DNA of 64,000 nt, taken from Phytoactinopolyspora halotolerans. GTDB taxonomy: Bacteria > Actinomycetota > Actinomycetes > Jiangellales > Jiangellaceae. The notes below the pieces were generated by a model. That model saw only the letters and a list, made by a program, of their open reading frames with translations, was not told the origin of the DNA and made no database searches. Shown here piece after piece: positions 41,238-49,817 of this stretch; the stretch's first letter is position 1; each line of letters begins with the position of its first letter. Position numbers and translations under genes: made by a program. The stretch covers positions 1 through 64,000 of the forward strand of contig NZ_JAAGOA010000034.1 of the NCBI RefSeq assembly GCF_010550675.1, read 5' to 3'.

Positions 41238-42287
41238 ATGCGCCTCACCACCGGATACGCCGCTCACGAACCCGGCGAACAGCTGCGTCCCTGGTCCTTC
41301 CCGCGTCGTGAGCTACGGCCGGACGACGTCGCGATCGAGGTCATGTACTGCGGCGTGTGCCATTCCGACCTGCACGCACTGCACACGCAGAAGTCCGAGT
41401 CCGGTCCGCTCGTCCCCGGCCACGAGTTCGTCGGCCGCGTCCGCGCCACCGGGGCGGCGGCGACGAGCTTCACCGAAGGAGACCTGGTCGCCGTGGGCAA
41501 CATCGTCGACTCGTGCGGTGCATGCGCGATGTGCGGGGCGGGCCAGGAGAACTACTGCGCACGGTTCCCCACGTTGACCTATGCAGGTGCGGACCGATTC
41601 GACGGCAGCCTCACCCACGGCGCCTACTCATACGAGTACGTGGCCACCCAGCGGTTCGTCTACCCGCTGCCCGGCGGCCTCGACCCGGCGGCGGCCGCAC
41701 CTCTGATGTGCGCCGGGGTCACCGTGTGGGAACCGCTCCAGAGCTCGGACGTCGGACCCGGCATGAAGGTCGGCATCGTCGGTCTCGGTGGACTCGGTCA
41801 TCTCGCACTGAAGTTCGCCCGGGCGCTCGGCGCCGACGTCGCGCTGTTCACCACATCGAAGGCGAAGACCGACGATGCGCGCGCGTTGGGCGCAGACGAG
41901 GTGATCGTCACGGAAGACACCGATGCGCTGGCCACCCAAGCACATCGCTTCGACGTCATCCTCGACACGGCGTCGGCCCCACACGACCTCTCCCCATACC
42001 TGCGTGCCCTGCGGCTGGACGGCACACTGTGGGCGCTCGGTTCCCTGGGCTCAATGGAGTTCGACCCGTTGAGCTTGCTCATCGGCCGCAAGAGACTGGC
42101 CTCCGCAGGCAGCGGCGGCACCCCCGCGACGCGCGAGATGCTGGACTTCTGTGCACGGCACTCCGTCACCGCCGACGTCGAGGTGCTGCCCGCTGCCGAG
42201 GTCAACACGGCTCTGGATCGGCTTCGTCGCGGCGACGTGCGCTATCGGTTCGTGCTCGACCTGACCGACGGCGCGGCAAACGTCTAG
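41238..42287 (+). CDS. Zinc-dependent alcohol dehydrogenase
   Basis: 349 residues of the medium-chain family. Catalytic zinc ligands lie in CGVCHSDLHALH and GHEFVG; the structural zinc site has four cysteines (SCGACAMCGAGQENYC); the cofactor motif is IVGLGGLGHLALKFARALGA. The pattern matches cinnamyl/YahK-like NADP aldehyde reductases. It is divergent from its TetR regulator, with paired operators between. It would reduce an aldehyde or oxidise an alcohol; the substrate is unknown. Confidence 0.92.
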   Translation: MRLTTGYAAHEPGEQLRPWSFPRRELRPDDVAIEVMYCGVCHSDLHALHTQKSESGPLVPGHEFVGRVRATGAAATSFTEGDLVAVGNIVDSCGACAMCGAGQENYCARFPTLTYAGADRFDGSLTHGAYSYEYVATQRFVYPLPGGLDPAAAAPLMCAGVTVWEPLQSSDVGPGMKVGIVGLGGLGHLALKFARALGADVALFTTSKAKTDDARALGADEVIVTEDTDALATQAHRFDVILDTASAPHDLSPYLRALRLDGTLWALGSLGSMEFDPLSLLIGRKRLASAGSGGTPATREMLDFCARHSVTADVEVLPAAEVNTALDRLRRGDVRYRFVLDLTDGAANV

Positions 42288-42335
42288 CCACTTTCCTCAC
42301 GTGACACGCATGAAACAGACGCAGCGTACGGTTCT

Positions 42336-42352
42336 TGTTGATCAGATCAACA
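42336..42352. promoter_or_regulatory. Perfect palindrome TGTTGAT-CAG-ATCAACA
   Basis: Seven-base arms with a 3-base centre, 24 bases upstream of the cupin gene ATG. The symmetry is like GntR- or LacI-type operators. No gene for such a regulator lies nearby. Confidence 0.5.
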
Positions 42353-42375
42353 TCACCCTGAAGGGAAGCACCACG

Positions 42376-42819
42376 ATGAGCGGAGCGCCTCCCGTCGTCC
42401 GTAGGCTCAGCGAGCTGCCCGCCTATCTCATTTCGCCACAGGACACCGTCCGATTGGCGGAGCTGGCCGGCCCGGATCACGGCAGCAGCACCAGCGTGTT
42501 CCTGGAGATCTGGGAGCCCGGTGGCGCGCAACCGATCAATTCACATGAGGACTCGGCGGAGATCTTCATCGTGCTGGCCGGCCAGGCTCAGGCACACAGC
42601 GACGACGACACGGTCGAACTCACGGCCGGAGACGTGCTCATCTTGCAACCGGGGTCAGAACACCGGATCATCAACACCAGCGAGACCGACCGCCTCTACA
42701 CGATCACGGTGATGGCCAACGACGGCGGGTTCGCCAAGCTCGTCACGGACGGAACCCCGGTGGAGCTCACTGCGGAGGACATCGCCATGCTGGTCCGCCC
42801 ATCCGGTGTGCCGTCGTAG
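42376..42819 (+). CDS. Cupin-domain protein
   Basis: 147 residues, one cupin barrel. The motifs are SHEDSAEIFIVLAGQAQAHS (His and Glu ligands) and LQPGSEHRIINTSETDRLYT (second His). The product could be a small metalloenzyme or a binding protein. ATG 42376 is preferred because the earlier in-frame ATG at 42301 would run through a perfect palindrome. It is followed 16 bases later by the acetamidase gene and is probably co-transcribed with it. Confidence 0.85.
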   Translation: MSGAPPVVRRLSELPAYLISPQDTVRLAELAGPDHGSSTSVFLEIWEPGGAQPINSHEDSAEIFIVLAGQAQAHSDDDTVELTAGDVLILQPGSEHRIINTSETDRLYTITVMANDGGFAKLVTDGTPVELTAEDIAMLVRPSGVPS

Positions 42820-42834
42820 GTGTGCCATCGTTAG

Positions 42835-43968
42835 ATGAGAACACTGCAGCCGCTCTCCGACACTCTCGCCGACGCGATGTCCGGCTATCTGCCGGCACAG
42901 CCGGGCACGGTGCTCTGGGGCGAGCTCCCGTGCGCCACTGACCGCCCAGTCGTGACGATCGACGACGGCGAGTCGCTGACCATCGACACCATCAGCCACG
43001 AGGGGATCCTCGAGGACCAAGAGCGAGACCCGATCGCCTATTTCACCGGTCTCGGAATCGAGAAGGACAGCGTTCTCGACGACGCCGTCCAGGTGGCGGC
43101 CGAGGTCCCACACGATCCGGCGATCCATGGCCCCCACGTGGTGACCGGCCCTATAGCGGTCCGCGGCGCTCGGCCAGGCGATGTCCTCGCGATGACGGTG
43201 GAGGACCTGACGCTGCGCTGCGGGTACGGCATCGTCTCCAACCGGCACCGGCGCGGTGCGTTGCCGGACGAGTTCCCGCTCGGCGGATCGACCGAGACGG
43301 TGTCGGTCCTCTGCACGGTCGACGAGGAGCACGAGGGCGCGATGCCCATGGGCTCGATGCCAGCGGCACCCTGCTCGACGGCGCGGGTCCGGTTTCCGCT
43401 GCGGCCTTTCCTCGGGATCATGGGCGTGGCCGTCGCCGACCGTCGTCGCGCGCATTCCGTACCGCCCGGGCCGCACGGCGGCAACCTCGATGTCTCGCTG
43501 CTCGGCACCGGCGCCACGCTGTATCTTCCGGTGCAGACTGACGGCGCGCTGGCTTACGTCGGCGATCCGCACTATGCGCAGGGCGACGGGGAGGTCGCAC
43601 TGACCGCGTTCGAAGCGCCATTGCGGGCACGTGTCCGATTCGACGTCATCCGCGGCGCCGCCGGCTCCGTATCCGCGCGCCCGCGGCTGTGGGCCGAAAC
43701 CGACGAGCTGTTCATTCCTATAGGCCTGCATAAGGATCTGGACGAAGCGATGCGCAGTTGTGTGCGTTCGGCCGTCGAGTACCTCACGGCGGTAGGCATG
43801 CACCCAGCCCACGCCTACGCGTACCTGTCCGCCGCCGGAGACTTCGCCGTCTCGCAGGTAGTGGACGGCGTCAAGGGCATCCATGGCAAGATCCGCAAGC
43901 CCGATCTCATGCACCTCTCGACGGACCTGGACCGTTTCCGGCACACGCGACAGTCGCGGCCGTCCTGA
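42835..43968 (+). CDS. Acetamidase/formamidase family protein
   Basis: 377 residues of the FmdA_AmdA family, which hydrolyses short amides to acid and ammonia with a metal. Conserved blocks are FTGLGIEKDS, HGPHVVTGPIAVRGARPGDV, and GPHGGNLDVSLLGTGATLYL, PVQTDGALAYVGDPHYAQGD. The length and motif order are as in acetamidases. The real substrate is open. It follows the cupin gene closely. Confidence 0.9.
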   Translation: MRTLQPLSDTLADAMSGYLPAQPGTVLWGELPCATDRPVVTIDDGESLTIDTISHEGILEDQERDPIAYFTGLGIEKDSVLDDAVQVAAEVPHDPAIHGPHVVTGPIAVRGARPGDVLAMTVEDLTLRCGYGIVSNRHRRGALPDEFPLGGSTETVSVLCTVDEEHEGAMPMGSMPAAPCSTARVRFPLRPFLGIMGVAVADRRRAHSVPPGPHGGNLDVSLLGTGATLYLPVQTDGALAYVGDPHYAQGDGEVALTAFEAPLRARVRFDVIRGAAGSVSARPRLWAETDELFIPIGLHKDLDEAMRSCVRSAVEYLTAVGMHPAHAYAYLSAAGDFAVSQVVDGVKGIHGKIRKPDLMHLSTDLDRFRHTRQSRPS

Positions 43969-43991
43969 AGCTCTTGCCTCGCGAGCCGAGG

Positions 43992-44657
43992 TCACCGGCC
44001 GTTTGTGGGGTCCTCGCGATCAGCCAGGCGGTTCTCGAGGCTGTCGAGGATGAGATCGAGCCCGAACTCGAACTCATCGGCGTAGTGATAATCCTGGCCG
44101 TGGACCTGCTCGGTGATCATCTCGACCAGATGAGGGTACGCGTCCAGCTGCGGCCGGATCTGGTCGACGAACCCGTCGACCCCTTCGTCGGCGTCGAAGG
44201 GCAGGTTGAGCTCGGTGAGCACGAAGCCGTATACGTAGGCGTCGATCGCCGAGAAGGCATGTGTTGCCAGCACGATCGGGAAACCGTTCTGGCGCAGGCA
44301 GCCGAGCACGGCGTCGTGATGCCGGAGCAGCGCAGATCCGGGTGAACGACGCGACTCGATCAGCCCCAGCGCCCAGGGATGCCGGGCCAAGACCCGACGG
44401 GCGGACACGGCACGGCCGACCATCGCCTGCCGCCACGATTGCTCCGGCTCGGGAAGCTCGATCTGGGTGAAGACCCAGTTCGCCAAGGCGTCCAACAGCG
44501 CGTCCTTGTCCGCGATGTGGTGGTAGAGCGACATCGCTTCAACACCGAGCTCCTTGCCGACGTTGCGCATGCTCACCTGGGTGACGCCGCCACGGTCCGC
44601 GACCCTCACGGCAGCCTCGATGATGCGGTCGCGGTTGAGTGCCGGACGCCGGGACAT
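43992..44657 (-). CDS. TetR-family regulator with TetR_C-type ligand domain
   Basis: 221 residues. Helix-turn-helix: IIEAAVRVADRGGVTQVSMR, NVGKELGVEAMSLYHHIADK. The ligand domain (ALGLIESRRSPGSALLRHHD, AIDAYVYGFVLTELNLPFDA) is the Tet_C_1 type. GGAAGG precedes the ATG. Two CTTACA-type palindromes lie between it and the divergent quinone-oxidoreductase-like gene. Confidence 0.92.
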   Translation of the reverse strand: MSRRPALNRDRIIEAAVRVADRGGVTQVSMRNVGKELGVEAMSLYHHIADKDALLDALANWVFTQIELPEPEQSWRQAMVGRAVSARRVLARHPWALGLIESRRSPGSALLRHHDAVLGCLRQNGFPIVLATHAFSAIDAYVYGFVLTELNLPFDADEGVDGFVDQIRPQLDAYPHLVEMITEQVHGQDYHYADEFEFGLDLILDSLENRLADREDPTNGR

Positions 44658-44687
44658 GCGGAGACCTTCCAGATCGGGGCTTGCTGA

Positions 44688-44734
44688 CTTACAACCGTAA
44701 GGTTATCGTGTCAACATAGACTTACACCTGTAAG
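44688..44734. promoter_or_regulatory. Two CTTACA/TGTAAG operator palindromes
   Basis: CTTACAACCGTAAG (44688-44701) and CTTACACCTGTAAG (44721-44734) start 33 bases apart, three helical turns, between the divergent TetR and dehydrogenase genes. The second is symmetrical over six bases per arm. Confidence 0.7.
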
Positions 44735-44743
44735 GAGAACACG

Positions 44744-45691
44744 ATGCAAGCAGCAGTCGTCGACCGCTACGGCGCGCCCGACGTCGTGCGGGTCGCGGAC
44801 GTTCCACGGCCTACGGCGCGCGCCGACGAGGTTCTGGTGCGGGTCAAAGCGGTGGCGGTCACGTCTGCCGATGCGCGTATCCGCGGCGCCCGGTTCCCCA
44901 AGGGATTCGCCCCCTTCGCCCGGCTCGCCTTCGGCGTCTTCCGGCCTCGTCGCCGGATACTGGGCAGTTCCTTCTCCGGCGAGGTCGAGGAGGCCGGGTC
45001 GCGTGTGCGCGGCTTCACGCCCGGCGACCAGGTGTGTGGCATGACCGGACTCAGACTCGGCGCACACGCCGAATACGTCTCCGTACCGGTGAAGAAGATC
45101 GCGCCGAAGCCGCCCGACGTCAGTCATGACGACGCTGCCGGGCTACTGTTCGGCGGCACGACGGCGCTGTACTTCCTGCGCGACAAGGCCTCCGTCACGC
45201 CGGGCATGTCCGTGCTCGTCAACGGCGCATCCGGCGCCATCGGCACGAACGCCGTGCAGCTGGCGAAGCATTTCGGCGCGACAGTCACCGGCGTGACCAG
45301 CGGAAGCAACGCGGATCTGGTCACCAAACTGGGCGCCGATCAGGTCATCGACTACACCCACGTCGACCTCGGCGACATCACCGAGAAGTTCGACGCGGTA
45401 CTGGATACGGTCGGCAATCTCTCGATCGCATCCGGACGGCGGTTGCTGAACCCACGTGGCGTCCTGCTTCTGGCCGTTGCAGGCCTGAGCGAGACCCTCC
45501 GGGCCCGCGGGAACGTCCGCACCGGGACCACACCGGAACGGGTCGAAGACTTCCGGCTCCTGCTTCAGCTCCTGGCCAACGGCGACATCTCGGTCGTACA
45601 TGACCAGGTCGACGGCCTCGCCGGAGTCGTCGAGGCGTATCGCACCGTCGACAGCGGGCACAAGGTCGGCAACCTCGTGATCCGTCTGTAG
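44744..45691 (+). CDS. Zinc-type MDR oxidoreductase, quinone-oxidoreductase-like
   Basis: 315 residues. Medium-chain reductase fold without zinc-binding cysteines: GSSFSGEVEEAGSRVRGFTP, cofactor motif VLVNGASGAIGTNAVQLAKH, and GATVTGVTSGSNADLVTKLG, ADQVIDYTHVDL. NADPH-dependent quinone or enone reduction is typical for the branch. It is controlled by the divergent TetR through the two palindromes upstream. CCTGA/TCAGG at 45692-45711 may be a weak terminator. Confidence 0.92.
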   Translation: MQAAVVDRYGAPDVVRVADVPRPTARADEVLVRVKAVAVTSADARIRGARFPKGFAPFARLAFGVFRPRRRILGSSFSGEVEEAGSRVRGFTPGDQVCGMTGLRLGAHAEYVSVPVKKIAPKPPDVSHDDAAGLLFGGTTALYFLRDKASVTPGMSVLVNGASGAIGTNAVQLAKHFGATVTGVTSGSNADLVTKLGADQVIDYTHVDLGDITEKFDAVLDTVGNLSIASGRRLLNPRGVLLLAVAGLSETLRARGNVRTGTTPERVEDFRLLLQLLANGDISVVHDQVDGLAGVVEAYRTVDSGHKVGNLVIRL

Positions 45692-45793
45692 CCTGACCGA
45701 GCGAAATCAGGATGTGCCGACACCTCGAACGGGCCGGATCCACGGCGACGTCGCCCGCATGCCGACAGAGCGGTTGCACACACTGACGGCCCT

Positions 45794-47077
45794 TCAAGGA
45801 CCAAGGAGAGCCGCCGGAATGACCGCGACGCCGTCTGGGCGTCGATACGCCGCCTGTCCGGTGGTGACAACCACGAGGTCGCGTACAGATGAACCGAGCT
45901 CTTGCCGGAGCCACTGTAGGTGGCGCACGTCGTCGTCGTTTGCCGTCTGGCCCAGCTTCACCTCTATCGCCACGATGTCCGTGCCGCGCTGGACGATGAT
46001 GTCAATTTCCCGATCTCCGCTCCATGTTCGCAGGTGACTGACCTGTGCCTCAGCGGACTGGGCATAGACGCGGACGCTGAGCGTGACGAGCGATTCGAAG
46101 AGCTTCCCCAACAGTGGACCGTCGGACGGCGACATAGGGCTGCCAGGTTGGCCGTCCAGCAGTGCCGAGGCATCCACATTGAGTAGGCGGGCGGCAAGCG
46201 CCGGATCCGCAAGATGGTGCTTCGGCGGAGCAGTGATCCGCTTGAGTTGGTTCTTCGTCGGCAGCCAGGCCGACAACGGGTCAACGATCCAGAGTCTTTC
46301 GAGCGTGTCTCTATATGGTTGCGCCGTGGTTTTCGATGGAGCGTCGCCCATGTCGTTGGCGGCTGCATCTCGGATCTTCTCGAACGACGCGGTCGTCGAC
46401 GTGGCGGCAGCATATGCGGTCATCCAACGGCGTAGCGTGGCAGGTCGTCTCACCTGCCGTCCGACTTCGTGGAAGTCGCGATCTACGATTCGCTGCAGGT
46501 ACCCATCGAGTTGCGTTCGAAGCAGACGACCTGAATAGTCACGGATCCCGGGGAACCCCGATCGGAGGATCTCGTCGACGTAATACTCAAGCCCTGAATC
46601 CACGGCACCGTCGATGGCCTGCTCGGTTCCGGCAAGCAGACCTGCCAGGCTGACCGTCGAGGAGGAGTCGCGCCGTTCCGCCAGAGAGAGTGGCCGCATC
46701 CGCACAGTCACGATTCGCCCTGCGCCCGTGTGCGTGGGTGGTTCAGTTGGAGAGGCAGAGCCGGTCAGCAGGAAGCTTCCAGCCTCGGCGCCGTCGTCGA
46801 CTGCCCGTCGAACGCGGTCCCACGACTCGGGAAGGCGTTGCCATTCGTCGATCAAGATCGGCCGCTCGCCCCGGACTAGCCTCGCCGGCTCCGCCTCCGC
46901 GATTGAGCGTTCCGCGTCGCTGTCGAGTCGATAGACAGTTTCGGCGCGTCGCAGCGCAGTGACGGTCTTGCCGACCGCCTTCGGGCCTTCGATGGAGACC
47001 GCCGGCAGCCCGGCGGCTAGCTCATCGAGTTCATCATCTACGATGCGACGAATGTACTGCTGAGAGCCGAAAGCCAT
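45794..47077 (-). CDS. AAA ATPase with DUF4143 domain
   Basis: 427 residues. Walker A (EGPKAVGKTVTAL) near 29, Walker B (RPILIDEWQRLPESWDRVRR) near 72, sensor LLTGSASP near 103. DUF4143 occupies about 195-300 (DTLERLWIVDPLSAWLPTKN). The PD-(D/E)XK-like end (WSGDREIDIIVQRGTDIVAI, EVKLG) lies at about 355-395. It is an intact homologue of the broken gene at 428-1683, though not a recent copy. The function is unproven. It has its own direct-repeat operator upstream. Confidence 0.92.
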   Translation of the reverse strand: MAFGSQQYIRRIVDDELDELAAGLPAVSIEGPKAVGKTVTALRRAETVYRLDSDAERSIAEAEPARLVRGERPILIDEWQRLPESWDRVRRAVDDGAEAGSFLLTGSASPTEPPTHTGAGRIVTVRMRPLSLAERRDSSSTVSLAGLLAGTEQAIDGAVDSGLEYYVDEILRSGFPGIRDYSGRLLRTQLDGYLQRIVDRDFHEVGRQVRRPATLRRWMTAYAAATSTTASFEKIRDAAANDMGDAPSKTTAQPYRDTLERLWIVDPLSAWLPTKNQLKRITAPPKHHLADPALAARLLNVDASALLDGQPGSPMSPSDGPLLGKLFESLVTLSVRVYAQSAEAQVSHLRTWSGDREIDIIVQRGTDIVAIEVKLGQTANDDDVRHLQWLRQELGSSVRDLVVVTTGQAAYRRPDGVAVIPAALLGP

Positions 47078-47090
47078 GGATATACGCTAC

Positions 47091-47124
47091 CATTTCTCGC
47101 CACTCTAATATCCAATTTCTCGCC
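47091..47124. promoter_or_regulatory. ATTTCTCGCC direct repeats upstream of AAA/DUF4143 gene
   Basis: ATTTCTCGCC occurs at 47092-47101 and 47115-47124, 23 bases apart, just upstream of the ATPase start codon. The spacing equals that of the TGTCGG array ahead of the other DUF4143 gene. An AT-rich stretch (TCTAATATCC) between the copies may hold the promoter. The rest of the gap to 47301 shows nothing recognisable. Confidence 0.55.
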
Positions 47125-47301
47125 TAGCTACGATTCCATGTCACGCCTCACCACGCTACTGCTCCACACTCGACACTCGGCAACAACGCGCTCGTCGTCG
47201 ACGGTCACTCACCGCACCTACACCGTGAAGCCGTAACCGGCGGCGTCTCCGCGAGCACCGAACCGATCACCCGTTCACCGCAGGCGGCCCGGTATGATGT
47301 G

Positions 47302-47338
47302 GCCTGATCGCGATGATGTAGCACAGCAGCGATCAGGC
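47302..47338. terminator. Hairpin at the end of the racemase gene
   Basis: GCCTGATCGC (47302-47311) pairs perfectly with GCGATCAGGC (47329-47338) across a 17-base loop. It overlaps the stop of the racemase gene and ends the DUF1611-racemase transcription unit. Confidence 0.65.
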
Positions 47339-48442
47339 AGATGCGTCGAGCGGGTGCGCGGGCTCCCGGACGCGGGGTAGGGCGCTTCGCTCGGCCTTGG
47401 TGACGAACGGCGATGTCATGGCCCGAACGAGGGCGCTGTAGTCGAGCCGGAAAGTGAGTTCGTCGCCGACCGACACGCCGTGGTCGCCCACGTCGACGAC
47501 GAGGTGGTCACTGCTCATACCCAGCGCGACGATGCCCGGCGGCGGGGTGATGCCGTCGGGGTCCACGTCTTGGCGGCCAACGGCGAGGATCGCCTGGCGG
47601 ACGGTACCGGTGTCCCTCCGGGGCGGCTGGACGCCGTACGCGGCCTGGGCGATCTCACCCCACGGTTGCGCCGGTTTGGCCTTGGTCTCGATCACCTCGG
47701 CGACAAGGGTGAACGCGTCGGTACGAAGGCCGTCGATCGGGCGTCTGTGCAGCGGTTCGGTGCCGAGCAAGATCGACTCGCCGAGACGCAGCTCGTCGAT
47801 GCGGCCGACGTCGTCGGTGGTCAAAGCCCAGTTCAGGTTCGCGGAGTTGCCGCCCGACACCACGGACAGCTTATGACCGGGCGTCCTTTCCACCTGCTCG
47901 GCGAGACGGGACAGTTCGTCCATCTTGCGCTTGTCGGGTACGACGCCACATTGGCAGGCCAGGTTCGTGCCGAGCCCGGCGAGCCTCAAGCCCGGCCGCC
48001 TCCCCACGGTACGGGCAAGATCAACGATGTCGGCGGCGGCCACGCCCTCGCGGAGGTCCCCCAGCTCGACCATCACGACCACCGCATGGGTGGTGTGCTG
48101 ACGGATAGCGGCGGCGGAGAGCGCGTCGAGCACGACCGCCTCGGTGTTGAGGCTGACGTCGGCGCTGCGCACGACCAGATCGACCTGGCTCAGCATCGGA
48201 GATCGGATCAGGGTGAGTGGGACGGCGATGCCCGAAGACCGCAGCCGCGCCAGATTCTCCACCCGGGAGTCCCCCAGACTGGTCACGCCACCGCGCAGCA
48301 TGGCCGCCGCCACGCCGGGAGAACCGAGGGTCGCCTTGGACACGCCCGTCACTCGGATACCTTTCGGCCTCAGGCGGTCAACCAGGGTGCTGGTGTTGTG
48401 GGTGATCGCGACCAGGTCGATCTCCAGGCGTGGTGCGGTCAC
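47333..48442 (-). CDS. PLP-dependent amino-acid racemase (alanine/ornithine racemase family)
   Basis: 369 residues. The N-terminal barrel begins LEIDLVAITHNTSTLVDRLR, with the PLP lysine expected in VTGVSKATLGSPGVAAAMLR near 36. Then VVVMVELGDLREGVAAADIV and GLGTNLACQCGVVPD; the C-terminal beta domain follows IVALGMSSDHLVVDVGDHG. This is the YhfX/ornithine-racemase-like branch rather than biosynthetic alanine racemase. It overlaps the DUF1611 stop by four bases, so both proteins are probably made together and act on one substrate. Confidence 0.9.
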   Translation of the reverse strand: MTAPRLEIDLVAITHNTSTLVDRLRPKGIRVTGVSKATLGSPGVAAAMLRGGVTSLGDSRVENLARLRSSGIAVPLTLIRSPMLSQVDLVVRSADVSLNTEAVVLDALSAAAIRQHTTHAVVVMVELGDLREGVAAADIVDLARTVGRRPGLRLAGLGTNLACQCGVVPDKRKMDELSRLAEQVERTPGHKLSVVSGGNSANLNWALTTDDVGRIDELRLGESILLGTEPLHRRPIDGLRTDAFTLVAEVIETKAKPAQPWGEIAQAAYGVQPPRRDTGTVRQAILAVGRQDVDPDGITPPPGIVALGMSSDHLVVDVGDHGVSVGDELTFRLDYSALVRAMTSPFVTKAERSALPRVREPAHPLDASA

Positions 48443-49599
48443 CGTCCGCTCGGGACGAGCGACGCCTCGAGTTCGGGGAAGGCGAGCAGCACCATGTCGA
48501 CCAGCCCTCCGAGCGGGCGGGTCAGCGGATCGGTGGCGGGCACACCGATCTCCAGCTCGTGCTCGTCGATTGCGGCGTCGATCTCGTCGTCGGACATGAA
48601 CTCGTGGTTGATGGTGATGCCGATGACCTTGGTGTCGGCGAACGCCTCGATCAGCGCTACCTCACTGGCGGCGGTCGGCATGGGCACCATCGGGAAGTCG
48701 CCCAGCGTCTTGCGCTTAGGTGCATGCTGCACGACGACGCCGGCGGGCCGGCTCCCCCGCAGGATGTGCGCCGAGGTCAAATAGGCGGGATGGCTGAGAG
48801 CCCCCTGGCCCTCGACCACGATCACGTCCGGATCCTCGCCCTCGAAGGCCGCGACGACCTGGGCCTCTACCTCGCCCGAGCAGAACTGCGGGACGAGCGC
48901 GTCGAGCGCCACACCGTACTTCCCGCCCTGGATCAGCGTCGTCTGGCCGGTGCCGACCATGACGGCGTTGATGCCTTGGGCGTTGAGTGCCCGAGTGAGC
49001 AGCGTGGCCGTGGTGCGTTTGCCGATGGAGCCGTCGGTGCCCAGCACCGCGATGCGCGGACAGGTCACGTCGAAGATCCGGCCGGAGAACAGGTGGAGGT
49101 CCTTCTTCTCCTTGGGCCGACGGATGTCGGTGATCGTCACGCCGGCGAGGATCCGCGCTGCGACGAACTCGGCGTCGTCGTTCAGGAACTCGTGCAGCCC
49201 ATTGATGATGTGCATTCCCCTGGCTATGCCGTCCAGCAGCACCACCCGCTGGGCCGCCGACAACAGACCGTCCGCCGGAGCCACCCCGCAGATGAGGTAA
49301 TCGGGAACGTACCCGGCATGGGCGACAGCCTCGGTCAAGGTCGCCAGCACGGGGATACCGTTGGCGGCGCCGTCGAGGAACATGCCCGCGTCGACGCCGG
49401 CCTGCCGGCTGTCGATCACGCTGAGGACCTGGTACTTCTCGGAGTGACGGACGAGGCCGTTGGCCGTCTTGCCGTCCTGTTCACCGAACTGGCCCTCACA
49501 GTAGACGACTGCCGAGCTGCCGAGCGGCAACGACGGTGTGACACTGCCGGGCTCGGGGCGCACGCCGGCGGAGGCAGGATTGGTCGACAGCGGGGGCAT
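48439..49599 (-). CDS. DUF1611 protein (DgcN-like)
   Basis: 386 residues. An N-terminal Rossmann-like part (LPLGSSAVVYCEGQFGEQDG) is followed by a P-loop-like domain: IAVLGTDGSIGKRTTATLLT near 195, then VIVVEGQGALSHPAYLTSAH. DgcN, a member characterised in D-glutamate breakdown, N-acetylates D-glutamate. The usual partner there is an enolase-type epimerase (DgcA), whereas here it is a PLP racemase. An acyl-transfer or ligation step on an amino acid is likely, but its identity is open. Confidence 0.85.
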   Translation of the reverse strand: MPPLSTNPASAGVRPEPGSVTPSLPLGSSAVVYCEGQFGEQDGKTANGLVRHSEKYQVLSVIDSRQAGVDAGMFLDGAANGIPVLATLTEAVAHAGYVPDYLICGVAPADGLLSAAQRVVLLDGIARGMHIINGLHEFLNDDAEFVAARILAGVTITDIRRPKEKKDLHLFSGRIFDVTCPRIAVLGTDGSIGKRTTATLLTRALNAQGINAVMVGTGQTTLIQGGKYGVALDALVPQFCSGEVEAQVVAAFEGEDPDVIVVEGQGALSHPAYLTSAHILRGSRPAGVVVQHAPKRKTLGDFPMVPMPTAASEVALIEAFADTKVIGITINHEFMSDDEIDAAIDEHELEIGVPATDPLTRPLGGLVDMVLLAFPELEASLVPSGR

Positions 49600-49688
49600 G
49601 AATCTCCTCTGAGTAGGCCCAGAGGAGGCGACGGGATCGTGGCGGAGCCAGGCGTGGCCCAGCGGTCAACGAGGCGTCTTCCCTGAGT

Positions 49689-49706
49689 GTCGGCAATGTT
49701 GCCGAC
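49689..49706. promoter_or_regulatory. Perfect palindrome GTCGGCAA-TG-TTGCCGAC
   Basis: Eight-base arms around TG, 90 bases upstream of the DUF1611 start and between it and the creatininase gene. GTCGGCA half-sites recur at about 49717 and 49742. It is a likely operator giving the DUF1611-racemase pair its own control. Nothing else is recognisable in 49600-49817. Confidence 0.6.
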
Positions 49707-49817
49707 TCTTGAAGATTACCAGGGGTCGGCAGAGACCCCCGTCGGCATAGCCGAGCGATGCCGCCGCCCGATCGAATCCGCCATGTACAAATCGGTCACT
49801 GTGAGATGTCAGGTCTT

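Noticed and set aside
45794-47077. A defence island around the intact DUF4143 ATPase
   Set aside because: Neighbours are an oxidoreductase and a racemase; no restriction, CBASS, retron or similar genes are present.
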